Assembly (NCBI GenBank): GCA_045593555.1
Contig: JAZNWU010000006.1
Span: 11,716-75,715, forward strand
Source: Fimenecus sp045593555
GTDB taxonomy: Bacteria; Bacillota; Clostridia; Oscillospirales; Acutalibacteraceae
DNA length: 64,000 nucleotides
Direction: 5' to 3'
The position numbers and the translations under genes were made by a program. This document shows, one piece after another, positions 7,918 to 15,571 of this stretch. A model generated the notes under the pieces. That model saw only the letters and a program-made list of their open reading frames with translations, ran no database searches and was not told the origin of the DNA. How positions within the stretch are numbered: the stretch's first letter is position 1; every line of letters begins with the position of its first letter.

Positions 7918-8622
7918 ATTTGCAGAATTTGGAACTGTATCCTTAAATACTTTATAATTATGTGATTTAATTTCAGTTGCATCACTGATTTTAACACCGG
8001 CTAAATCGCTATACATTTTTGTTATTATGGTTTTAAATCGGTCAGTTTCGTTTCTTCGTATACTTTTTGTTATTTTTTCATCAGCAATGGAATAAGGAAC
8101 ACCTATTTTTACTTTCGTGCAATGTTTTTTAAATCCAAAAGTACGATGGATTACGACAGGTAATACTCTGACATTCGCTGATTTTGCTAATAGAATAAAT
8201 CCTGATTGAAAGTCACCTATTTCTTGTTGTTTGAGTGTTGTTCCCTCAGGGAAAAGTATAACAGATTTTCCTTTTTTCAATTGGTCTGAGCAATCTCTTG
8301 CCCATTTGGTAGAGGCAGAAAAGCGGTCAACAGGAATACAATCAAGGTCTTTCATGAGAAAATTCCAAGGGAACATTTCCATAATATCTTTAGCAGCAAG
8401 TGAACAGACATTTCTGTTGAAAAATGCATATCTTATAATTGGTCCATCGGCTTCCGCAACTCGGAATTTATTCGTCTTTCTTGTGTGGTTACAAATGATT
8501 ACAAAAGGCTCATCAAGTATTCTGTTTTGAACACTTTCATCTTCAAAGTAAATTTTTGGATTGTAGCAGAGCTTTACAAGAAAACAGGCTAACTTCTCTT
8601 TAAAGGTGTTGACGTTATACAT
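7915..8622 (-). CDS. PlsC-like 1-acylglycerol-3-phosphate acyltransferase, disrupted HX4D motif
   Basis: 235 residues from the ATG at 8622, which has a GGAG site; the open frame extends further upstream without one. Glycerolipid acyltransferase motifs are CIPVDRF, LFPEGTT and a conserved GVP near the end. Motif I should read NHxxxxD. Here it reads NHTR, then eight extra residues KTNKFRVA, then EADGP; removing the eight restores NHTREAD. The catalytic His and Asp are therefore separated by 12 residues instead of 4. It probably transfers acyl chains to lysophosphatidate-type acceptors if active. Confidence 0.8.
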   Translation of the reverse strand: MYNVNTFKEKLACFLVKLCYNPKIYFEDESVQNRILDEPFVIICNHTRKTNKFRVAEADGPIIRYAFFNRNVCSLAAKDIMEMFPWNFLMKDLDCIPVDRFSASTKWARDCSDQLKKGKSVILFPEGTTLKQQEIGDFQSGFILLAKSANVRVLPVVIHRTFGFKKHCTKVKIGVPYSIADEKITKSIRRNETDRFKTIITKMYSDLAGVKISDATEIKSHNYKVFKDTVPNSAN

Positions 8623-8654
8623 TTTATTTCTCCGTTTGCGAAATTCATTTTTAA

Positions 8655-8695
8655 CACCAAGGAGCAAATCTTTAAAGAAAAAATGCTCCTTGGTG
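8655..8695 (-). repeat. Perfect 12-bp inverted repeat between radical SAM and plsC-like genes
   Basis: CACCAAGGAGCA (8655-8666) and TGCTCCTTGGTG (8684-8695) form a strong hairpin in the mRNA, followed on the minus strand only by TTAAAAAT. It may be a weak terminator, a processing site, or a structure separating expression of the two genes. Confidence 0.6.
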
Positions 8696-8701
8696 TACTG
8701 C

Positions 8702-8769
8702 AGGAATAATCAAATTGTGTATAAAATGAGAAGAAGTTTTGAGGGTATGTAGATTAAATTTGATTATTC
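8702..8769 (-). repeat. 14-bp inverted repeat spanning the radical SAM stop codon
   Basis: GGAATAATCAAATT (8702-8715) is exactly inverted at 8756-8769, with 40 bases between. The right arm overlaps the last codons of the radical SAM gene. It could form a long-loop hairpin next to the 8655-8695 hairpin. Confidence 0.55.
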
Positions 8770-10127
8770 CATAAGCAATCTGCTTCGGGTTGCCATTTAT
8801 TTGCATATTTTCGACATTTTTCACATAAATGCTCAACAGTTTCTGGGGACTCCAAATCCGTACTAACTGCACCCGTTTCTTTTACCATTTTTTCTAAAGC
8901 ATCAGGATTTTCAAGCATAGGACAAGGCATTAAATGGTTATTGTTAAATGGTTGATTGTCGTGATATGCCATAAACAAAGGACTTTGCAAAATTTCAAGA
9001 ATAGATGAGCTGTGTATATTTGAATCGGAATAGTGAATGAATACACATGGTTCTGCATCGCCTGCAGAATTAATGTGGAAATAGTTTCTGCCTGCAGCAA
9101 TACAACCCCCAACATATTCACCGTCATTCTGGAAATCCATTGGGAAGAAAGGGATACTGCATTCTTCTGAACGAATATATCTTATGCGTTCAAGCATATA
9201 TTTTCTCTGCTCAGGTGTTGGCAAAAGGTCAGTTACAGCTTTGTTGCCAATTGGCATATAGTGAAAATAAAAACCGAATTTTGCACCTTTGGCAGAAATC
9301 ATTGACAAAAAGCTGTCGCTTGTAACGGCTTCTATATTTTGACTTGTATAACAGATTGAAGTGCCGAACAAAATCCCGTGTTTTTTGAGCAAGTCCATAG
9401 CACTCATAACTGCTTCATAGTGCCCGTCGCCACGACGTGCATCGTTTGTGTCAGGTGAACCTTCAATGGATAATAGGAAAGCTATATTGCCAACACGGGT
9501 TACTTCGTTACAAAACGTTTCATCAATCAGCGTAGAGTTTGTATAAATGGCAAACTGAACATCATAGTGCTTTTCAGCAAGTTTAATCAAATCGTTTTTA
9601 CGAACAAGTGGTTCACCACCCGTAAGCATATAAATATAAACACCAAGGTCTTTGCCCTCTGTCACGATTTTGTCCATAGCTTCAAAGCTTAAATTATGTT
9701 TGTTGCCGTAAGTACCTGCCCAGCAACCCGCACAGTGCATATTACAAGCAGATGTAGGGTCAAAGAGGATTAACCAAGGAATATTACAACCGTATTTTTT
9801 ACGATTTTTTCGTATTTGCTTTGTTCCTCTGAAAAATGCCTCATAGCCTAAATTCAGCAAGGTTGTTTTTGCAACATTTGGATGTGTTTCGTCAAGCACG
9901 TGATTAATCATATTCATCCAACGACTATTTGGGTTTTTAACTTCTTCTCGCACCTTGTCATAGGTATCATCCGAAAAATCGTCATCCCAGAACTGTTCTG
10001 CCATATCGACGATTTTAAGAAATGATTCCTCACGGTTTTTGCTTAACTTACTCAATGCACCGTCAATTAATGTACTGACAAGTTTTCTCTGCATAGAGTG
10101 TGACATAGAATTAATTGATTTTTCCAT
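8754..10127 (-). CDS. Radical SAM protein, possible lipid- or peptide-modifying enzyme
   Basis: 457 residues from the ATG at 10127, which follows AAGGAAG. After an alpha-helical N-terminal region, the cluster motif is C128-x3-C132-x2-C135 in the context SACNMHCAGCWAG, and GGEP is at 170-173. The C-terminal third carries further Cys-rich segments (GGC, PC, PCPM, LCEKC), suggesting auxiliary clusters. Similar TetR-linked proteins are, from memory, common in Clostridia. No peptide substrate gene is adjacent; the neighbours are acyl ligase, acyltransferase and esterase genes, so a membrane-lipid substrate is an attractive guess. Function is unproven. Confidence 0.75.
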   Translation of the reverse strand: MEKSINSMSHSMQRKLVSTLIDGALSKLSKNREESFLKIVDMAEQFWDDDFSDDTYDKVREEVKNPNSRWMNMINHVLDETHPNVAKTTLLNLGYEAFFRGTKQIRKNRKKYGCNIPWLILFDPTSACNMHCAGCWAGTYGNKHNLSFEAMDKIVTEGKDLGVYIYMLTGGEPLVRKNDLIKLAEKHYDVQFAIYTNSTLIDETFCNEVTRVGNIAFLLSIEGSPDTNDARRGDGHYEAVMSAMDLLKKHGILFGTSICYTSQNIEAVTSDSFLSMISAKGAKFGFYFHYMPIGNKAVTDLLPTPEQRKYMLERIRYIRSEECSIPFFPMDFQNDGEYVGGCIAAGRNYFHINSAGDAEPCVFIHYSDSNIHSSSILEILQSPLFMAYHDNQPFNNNHLMPCPMLENPDALEKMVKETGAVSTDLESPETVEHLCEKCRKYANKWQPEADCLWNNQI

Positions 10128-10167
10128 AATTATCTTCCTTTCAAAATTAAACAACCGCCTTAATACG

Positions 10168-10196
10168 ATTATATTTTTATTTTGAAGAAGAGTCAT
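10168..10196 (-). promoter_or_regulatory. Internal promoter for the radical SAM gene
   Basis: Minus strand: -35 ATGACT (10191-10196), 17-bp spacer, -10 TATAAT (10168-10173), about 40 bases upstream of the start. It means the gene can be expressed independently of tetR. Confidence 0.5.
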
Positions 10197-10253
10197 TAGA
10201 CAACAAATTCCTTATGTCTTAATTCTTCACAAATTAAAATGAAAGAGTAAATT

Positions 10254-10817
10254 TTATTCGTTTGAACCATGTCTTTTGTGAATTGCTATAATTAAGCGAA
10301 CAACAAGAGAACGAAGTTTTTCAATAAATTCATCAGCAGTCATATTGCTGTGTGATAACAGCCATCTTTCTAAGGCACACATTACACCATCAGTAATAAA
10401 CTGTGCTTGAATTTTATCAAGTGAAGTTCCATAAATATCTTCGATGAACAAAACCTCTAATTCATTGTAAAACTTTTCATACAGAATGTCATACAAGTGA
10501 GAGCGGAAGGAGTTTTGGCCATCAAATTCCAATGCTTTGCGATAGAATTTGCGATTTTCATAGAGATAATAACACAGACTTAGCATTAAATCCCATGTTT
10601 CCAAACAAGATGAGCGAAGTGCAAACTCACGGAATTCTGTATCGAAAATCCAATTAAGCAGGTCGTATTTGTCTTGGAAATGATAGTAAAAGCTTTTACG
10701 ATTCATATTGCAGCCTGCACTGATGTCATTTATGCTTATTTTGTTGAAGCTTTTTTCCTGCATAAGTGCTTTAAGCGAATTTGCAAGTGCCATTTTAGTA
10801 ATACTTGAATCTGCCAT
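10254..10817 (-). CDS. TetR/AcrR-family regulator (DhaS-like)
   Basis: 187 residues from the ATG at 10817; the frame is open upstream, but that part is the riboswitch leader. The N-terminal helix-turn-helix includes FNKISINDISAGCNMNRKSFYYHFQDKYDLLNWIF, typical of TetR. The C-terminal ligand domain (YENRKFYRKALEFDGQNSF) resembles the dihydroxyacetone-kinase regulator DhaS group. A 22-bp palindrome with GGACA arms, matching the DhaS operator layout, lies in the divergent region at 11002-11023. It likely controls the GDSL gene and perhaps itself and the radical SAM gene. Its own mRNA starts with a manganese riboswitch. Confidence 0.85.
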   Translation of the reverse strand: MADSSITKMALANSLKALMQEKSFNKISINDISAGCNMNRKSFYYHFQDKYDLLNWIFDTEFREFALRSSCLETWDLMLSLCYYLYENRKFYRKALEFDGQNSFRSHLYDILYEKFYNELEVLFIEDIYGTSLDKIQAQFITDGVMCALERWLLSHSNMTADEFIEKLRSLVVRLIIAIHKRHGSNE

Positions 10818-10837
10818 ATTCTCAAACCTTTCTATAA

Positions 10838-10955
10838 TAAAAAAGACGGGACCTACCTGTGAAAACAGACAAGTCTCGTCATTTAAGATGATGCCAGGAA
10901 TCAATCCAAGATGTTGACTTCATCGCACTATACGTGCCGACTACTCCCTTATTTA
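10838..10955 (-). ncRNA. yybP-ykoY manganese riboswitch in the tetR leader
   Basis: Minus-strand RNA from about 10954. Signature elements in order: GGGAGUAG, a short GC hairpin, AGUCAACA, CCUGGCAUC and GACGAGAC. A 5-bp closing helix can form between AUAAG at the 5' end and CUUGU. The CUUGU strand is also part of a 15-position terminator stem (10845-10880, one mismatch) followed by six U (complement of 10839-10844). Closing the aptamer would therefore block the terminator, the usual Mn2+-ON logic. Such switches normally precede metal exporters, not a TetR gene. Confidence 0.85.
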
Positions 10956-10960
10956 TTTTA

Positions 10961-10989
10961 ATTATAACAAATACCGACAAATTTTTCAA
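10961..10989 (-). promoter_or_regulatory. Promoter of tetR and riboswitch transcript
   Basis: Minus strand: -35 TTGAAA (10984-10989), 17-bp spacer, -10 TATAAT (10961-10966). The predicted first base is the start of the riboswitch closing helix. Confidence 0.8.
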
Positions 10990-11001
10990 TAACATCTCTT
11001 T

Positions 11002-11023
11002 GGACATTTTTGCACAAGTGTCC
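11002..11023. promoter_or_regulatory. Probable TetR operator
   Basis: A 22-bp inverted repeat. On the minus strand it reads GGACACTT, six bases, AAATGTCC. This has the same half-site spacing as the Lactococcus DhaS operator GGACACAT-N6-ATTTGTCC as I recall it. It lies between the -35 boxes of the divergent tetR and GDSL promoters. Confidence 0.7.
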
Positions 11024-11040
11024 GAAAAACAAAATTATTG

Positions 11041-11069
11041 TTGACTAATTAATTATAAAGTGCTAATAT
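11041..11069 (+). promoter_or_regulatory. Promoter of the GDSL esterase gene
   Basis: -35 TTGACT (11041-11046), 17-bp spacer, -10 TAATAT (11064-11069). The operator ends 17 bases upstream. Confidence 0.75.
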
Positions 11070-11115
11070 TTGCTTGAACATAATAATCATCGTGTGCATT
11101 TAGGAGGGTGTTAAA

Positions 11116-12543
11116 ATGAAAAATATGATGAAAAAAGTAATTTCAATTGTGCTTATAGTTGCACTTATTTCAAGTTCATTTGTCTGCTTTGCAGAAGGAC
11201 TTAATCAGGACGCTGTATCACTTCATAAAGGACAGTATAAGAATTATCTTTTGCTCGGTGATAGTGTTGCAAGTGGTTATCGTGATGTAATGAGCGGTAA
11301 TGACGATGCGTATAACAAAATGTATCAGGAAACAGCATATTGCAGAGTACCAGGTTCATATGCTGATGTTCTTGCAAATGCAATTATTGAAGACAAGTCA
11401 ATGACAGCTTTTGCAGGACCCGGATTCAGAACGATTGAAATCCGTTATATGCTTGAGGACGATTTTGCAGAAGCTGACGACTATATGTTCCATCCTGCAC
11501 AGATGAATGCAGTAGGTGAGCCCGGTAGTGAAGAATACAGAACAGCATATAAAAAGGCTGTTGCAGAGGCTGACCTTATCACTCTCGGTGTTGGCGGTAA
11601 CGACTGGGGTGCATATTTAGGTTGGGTTCTTGCTGATGTTTTTGAAGAAGAAAATGTTGCTGATAAATTTACTGCAGAGTTAGAAAAAATCTTTGAAGAA
11701 AACGAAATGGATTTAAGCAAGATTGAGGACCTTGTTGAACTAGCACACGTTGCAGGTGCACTTCCTACCCTCGTTAAGACACTTCCTGAGGCACTCAGCT
11801 ATGGTCTTGGCAACTTCTATAAGAATTGGGATATTATGATTCAGGATATTTATGACCTTAATCCCGATGTAACATTGATGGTACTCGGTATGAGTGATAA
11901 TAGTGTCAAAGGCAAATATTTCGATTATGACGGTTTAGTTGGCGAACCTATAAATGGTGGCGAAGAACAGAATGAAACAGTAGCAGCTGTTACATCAACT
12001 ATTGTTGACTTTATTATGACAATAGGTAACGGACCAATGGTTAACGGTGCTGAAAAGTTTGGTTATACTTATGTTGATACAGCAGGTACAACTTATGTTG
12101 AGAGTCATCCTGATGCAGCAGGTCATGTTCATATTGCAAACAAGATTATCGAAGCTCTTCCTCATCCTGATTATTTCAATACATTTGATGATATCAGACC
12201 GGGTCATAAGTATTACAATGCTTGTGAATTTGTGATGATGAATAATATTATGAATGCTACATCTGCTACGACATTCAGTCCTGATAGAATTCTTAATAAG
12301 GGTGAACTTAATCAGGCGATGAACGTTATTAACGGTACTGAAAAGCCTGTGGGTGATTCAACACAGGTGAATATGTTGACTTTTGCTGAAGCAGTTGTCA
12401 ATAATGGTGTGGAAAAGGACTTTTCAGACCTGATTAAAACACTTTCTGTTTCATTACAGGTAATGTATGATTACGAGTTTGACATAACAGCATCTGTAAC
12501 TCGTGGAGAAGCAGCAAATTACTTCAAATCTCTTGCAGAATAA
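11116..12543 (+). CDS. Secreted SGNH/GDSL esterase with C-terminal SLH-like region
   Basis: 475 residues after a GGAGGG site. The signal peptide runs to about residue 26 (VCFA/EG). GDSL block I is LLLGDSVASGY with nucleophile Ser50; block III is GVGGND; block V is ESHPDAAGHVHIAN with the Asp-x-x-His pair. The C-terminal 115 residues (FDDIRPGHKYYNACEF, FSPDRILNKGEL) look like degenerate S-layer-homology repeats that could hold the enzyme on the wall. It probably hydrolyses ester bonds in lipids or acetylated glycans. The shared control region with tetR suggests it is a regulated target. Confidence 0.85.
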   Translation: MKNMMKKVISIVLIVALISSSFVCFAEGLNQDAVSLHKGQYKNYLLLGDSVASGYRDVMSGNDDAYNKMYQETAYCRVPGSYADVLANAIIEDKSMTAFAGPGFRTIEIRYMLEDDFAEADDYMFHPAQMNAVGEPGSEEYRTAYKKAVAEADLITLGVGGNDWGAYLGWVLADVFEEENVADKFTAELEKIFEENEMDLSKIEDLVELAHVAGALPTLVKTLPEALSYGLGNFYKNWDIMIQDIYDLNPDVTLMVLGMSDNSVKGKYFDYDGLVGEPINGGEEQNETVAAVTSTIVDFIMTIGNGPMVNGAEKFGYTYVDTAGTTYVESHPDAAGHVHIANKIIEALPHPDYFNTFDDIRPGHKYYNACEFVMMNNIMNATSATTFSPDRILNKGELNQAMNVINGTEKPVGDSTQVNMLTFAEAVVNNGVEKDFSDLIKTLSVSLQVMYDYEFDITASVTRGEAANYFKSLAE

Positions 12544-12548
12544 AATAA

Positions 12549-12586
12549 ACCGAGTAGAGTTTTGTATTCTACTCGGTTTTGTATTT
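12549..12586 (+). terminator. Bidirectional terminator
   Basis: 10-bp stem ACCGAGTAGA (12549-12558) and TCTACTCGGT (12568-12577), followed by TTTGTATTT. It lies between convergent genes. Confidence 0.85.
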
Positions 12587-12588
12587 AA

Positions 12589-13866
12589 TTAAGGGTTTTC
12601 GCAAACATACACATAATGTTCGTCAAAATCATCATAATCTTTATCTTCACCATTGTCTTGTGCGCCAAGAATAGTGTCCACATAATCTTCAACCAACCAC
12701 AGATACTCTCTGCCTTCATCATCCTTAAATAGTTGAACTTTATCATCTTGCATAGACTGGTCCCATTTTGAAAGACCGTCTGTTCTTGAATCTTCCCAAA
12801 TTGTAGCTCCAAGTATCGTTTTCGGATAAGCATATTCCGGTAATTCATCTATTCTGACATAAACATTGTCTTTGTAGATTATTGATGAATAGTCTGATGA
12901 AACAAGATATGGCTTTTCAGAATTTACAAAAATAACAGAAAAAACAAAACAATCTAATATAAGCCAAAGCACTACAGTTGCTATTAAGGAAAGGCACATA
13001 CCCAAGCAACCGACTTTCTTGCCGCTGTTTCGCTTTTCTGAGTTTGCCTTGTGAGTTTCAACATTCAGAATGTTTTTCTTTAAAACATTAGATTTGCATA
13101 AATGTCTGAAGTACATTCCTCTTAAAGGATATGCTAGAAACATTGTAATGAAACCCAATCCTACATCAGATTGTAAACCTAAATTTTTATATTTTTTAAT
13201 TATTTCTTTACTGTTCTTTCCTTTTGCTTCTAATAGTTCAACTTGTATACCATTTCCGCAAACAATTTTCGGATACATAATCTGAAAATCCTGCATCATC
13301 CAGGTTTTGTCACCCAAGTCAAACCCATCATGTTCAATTGTAATTAATGAATCAGGATGTATATTTGAAATCTTATATGTACAATCCACCTGTAAAATCA
13401 AGTTCATTAACTCGGTTGTTGCCTTTTTTAAGAATTTAAACATTATTTTGTCTTTTAGTTTTGCAACGCTGTTATCTAATTCTCCAAATGATTCATCAGT
13501 TAAAAATTCGCCTGTAATTTTAATTACTATTGAATCTGTTTTATCATTTATTTCAATCCATTTGCTTTCATCAGCTCTAATGGAATGTAACTGTCCGTCA
13601 ATATCAATTTGCATTACATAATAAAAATTATTAGCTATGCAAATTCTTTTGACTTCATCTTTGCTTGCAGAAAAAATATCCTCAACAGTTGTATCTAATG
13701 CAAGTGCAAGTTTTTCAAATGTTTCAATTCTTGGGAATGCTTGTCCGTTTTCCCATTTGGATATTGACTTGTCAGAAACATCTAATTGATTAGCAAGTTC
13801 TGCTTGAGTAAGATTTTTTTCTTCACGCAACCTACATATATAATTTCCGAATTTGTACATATTCAT
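12589..13866 (-). CDS. Membrane-tethered XRE-family regulator
   Basis: 425 residues from the ATG at 13866, which follows GGGGTG. Residues about 4-60 are an XRE helix-turn-helix (NLTQAELANQLDVSDKSISKWENGQAFP). A long soluble region without a recognised fold follows, then Cys/Gly-rich and hydrophobic residues around 290-320 form one transmembrane segment, with a hydrophilic C-terminal region of about 105 residues predicted outside. The middle contains a PH-like stretch (GDKTWMMQDFQIMYPKIV). This is a one-component sensor layout; ligand and targets are unknown. Confidence 0.75.
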   Translation of the reverse strand: MNMYKFGNYICRLREEKNLTQAELANQLDVSDKSISKWENGQAFPRIETFEKLALALDTTVEDIFSASKDEVKRICIANNFYYVMQIDIDGQLHSIRADESKWIEINDKTDSIVIKITGEFLTDESFGELDNSVAKLKDKIMFKFLKKATTELMNLILQVDCTYKISNIHPDSLITIEHDGFDLGDKTWMMQDFQIMYPKIVCGNGIQVELLEAKGKNSKEIIKKYKNLGLQSDVGLGFITMFLAYPLRGMYFRHLCKSNVLKKNILNVETHKANSEKRNSGKKVGCLGMCLSLIATVVLWLILDCFVFSVIFVNSEKPYLVSSDYSSIIYKDNVYVRIDELPEYAYPKTILGATIWEDSRTDGLSKWDQSMQDDKVQLFKDDEGREYLWLVEDYVDTILGAQDNGEDKDYDDFDEHYVYVCENP

Positions 13867-13969
13867 GTTTGTCACCCCTGTATTCATTGTACTTGTTTTT
13901 CAACTTTTTGCAATAAAATCAAGGTAGAATTTAATTAGAAATTAAAAAACTTAATATTTTAGAATATAA

Positions 13970-14001
13970 GAAAAAAATCCGAGGTTGTAAAACCTCGGAT
14001 T
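13970..14001 (-). terminator. Terminator of the GPH symporter gene
   Basis: 10-bp stem ATCCGAGGTT (13977-13986) with AACCTCGGAT (13991-14000); on the minus strand it is followed by seven T. A near copy of this stem ends the tRNA-Ala transcript at 17894-17925. Confidence 0.9.
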
Positions 14002-14016
14002 TTTGTAGTGAATCTA

Positions 14017-15471
14017 TTAATATTTTCTTGAAAGGAGTTTATCAGCTTCGTCTTTAGTGATTTTACCAACATTGCAATCAGCCATAATCTGTACATCCTT
14101 ATCGTTGAGCTTGTAGAAACTCCAGATAACCAATGCGATAACAAGACCGATAATAGGCACAATGTTGTATGTAAACCAAAGACCATCAAGTGCTTCGCTT
14201 GTCTGCTGTGCAATAGCGTTAATGGCTTCAAGGTCTGCAAAGCTGCTTACTTCCTGTACAACACCATTTACTTCAAACTCAGTCTTAAATCCGAACCAAC
14301 CGAGAAGTGCAAGTCCCATTGAGCCTGAAATAGCCGCTGCAAGTTTAACTGCAAATGTCTGAATAGCAAATGTGATACCTTTTGCTTCTGTACCCGTTGT
14401 GTATTGACCATATTCTGCACAGTCAGGTGTAAATGTAAATGAAAGAACGCCGATAATACCAAGAGGAATTGAACGAAGCATATATGTAATAACAAAGAGA
14501 ACGAAGTTGCTTCTTGTAGGAAGAATAAGGAATGAAAGAAGAATAGTTGCAAGAGCACTGATTTTAAAGAGCTTTGTCTTATCCATCTTTCTGATGATTT
14601 TAGGTACGAGAAGTGCCATAATAAGCTGTGGCAATGCGGCAACAGTACCTGTAATAAGAGAAGCAAGTGAATTTTCGTAAATGTAATATGCCATAATCAT
14701 GTGAAGTGCGTTGTATGTCTGTGCACCTGAATAGAAGATATAGCCGATATAGTAGATAAGAAGATACTTGTTGCTGATAACATACTTGAGCATTCTTCTT
14801 ACAGTAAACTGTTCTTCGTCAATAGTCTGATTTCTTTCCTGACAATGCTTACAGATAGGGAACATAGTTGCCATAGCAACAATTGCAACAACAATTGAAA
14901 CAGGACCATAGCCCAAACCGATAAACTCACTGATAAGAACACTTACAAGAACAGTAGTAAGAGCAGTACCAACACCGGCAGTAATACCCTTAAGAGAAAG
15001 GATTGTGTTTCTTTCTTCAACATTACTTGTCATTGCAGTAATTATACCAAAAGCAGGTACGTCGCAAAGTGTGTACGCAGTATCCCAGATGATATATGCC
15101 AATGCAAACCAGATAAGTTTAACTGTTTCACTTGCTGCAGACGGGATAATGAAGATTGCAACGGTTGCAGCAGGAGTAAGTGCACAGGCGATTTTAAGCC
15201 AAGGAATGTATTTCTGCTTACTCTTGAACTGAACTTTATCGAAAATTACGCCGAAGATAGCATCGTTAACAGCATCCCATACTTTTACTGCCAACATAAC
15301 TGCTGCTGATTTTACAGGGTCAACACCAATAAGAAGAAGGAATGTTGTAAGATAGCTTGCTATCATACTGTAAATCATATTCTGTCCGAAGAAATATGTA
15401 TAATAACTTTTTCTTTCGGTTTTTGTTGTCTGCCACAAAGGATTTTGAGGCTTGGTTTGTGTTTTGCTCAT
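14017..15471 (-). CDS. GPH-family sugar:cation symporter (MelB-like)
   Basis: 484 residues with about 12 hydrophobic segments, no signal cleavage site, and the N-terminal glycoside-pentoside-hexuronide symporter pattern: KVWDAVNDAIFGVIFDK near residue 65 and a later DYxxY-like CAEYGQYTTGTEAKG segment. It imports a glycoside with Na+ or H+ across the membrane; the specific sugar is not readable. It is monocistronic: its own promoter at 15501-15529, AAGGAGAG site and terminator. The flanking two-component system is on the same strand. Confidence 0.88.
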   Translation of the reverse strand: MSKTQTKPQNPLWQTTKTERKSYYTYFFGQNMIYSMIASYLTTFLLLIGVDPVKSAAVMLAVKVWDAVNDAIFGVIFDKVQFKSKQKYIPWLKIACALTPAATVAIFIIPSAASETVKLIWFALAYIIWDTAYTLCDVPAFGIITAMTSNVEERNTILSLKGITAGVGTALTTVLVSVLISEFIGLGYGPVSIVVAIVAMATMFPICKHCQERNQTIDEEQFTVRRMLKYVISNKYLLIYYIGYIFYSGAQTYNALHMIMAYYIYENSLASLITGTVAALPQLIMALLVPKIIRKMDKTKLFKISALATILLSFLILPTRSNFVLFVITYMLRSIPLGIIGVLSFTFTPDCAEYGQYTTGTEAKGITFAIQTFAVKLAAAISGSMGLALLGWFGFKTEFEVNGVVQEVSSFADLEAINAIAQQTSEALDGLWFTYNIVPIIGLVIALVIWSFYKLNDKDVQIMADCNVGKITKDEADKLLSRKY

Positions 15472-15500
15472 AAATTTTCTCTCCTTTTCAATATGTCAAC

Positions 15501-15529
15501 AGTATAACACAAATAAAAGAAGATTTCAA
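15501..15529 (-). promoter_or_regulatory. Promoter of the GPH symporter gene
   Basis: Minus strand: -35 TTGAAA (15524-15529), 17-bp spacer, -10 TATACT (15501-15506). Confidence 0.7.
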
Positions 15530-15571
15530 CAGTCAATCATAGGACGGTTTGCTGATTGATTCAATTATGTT

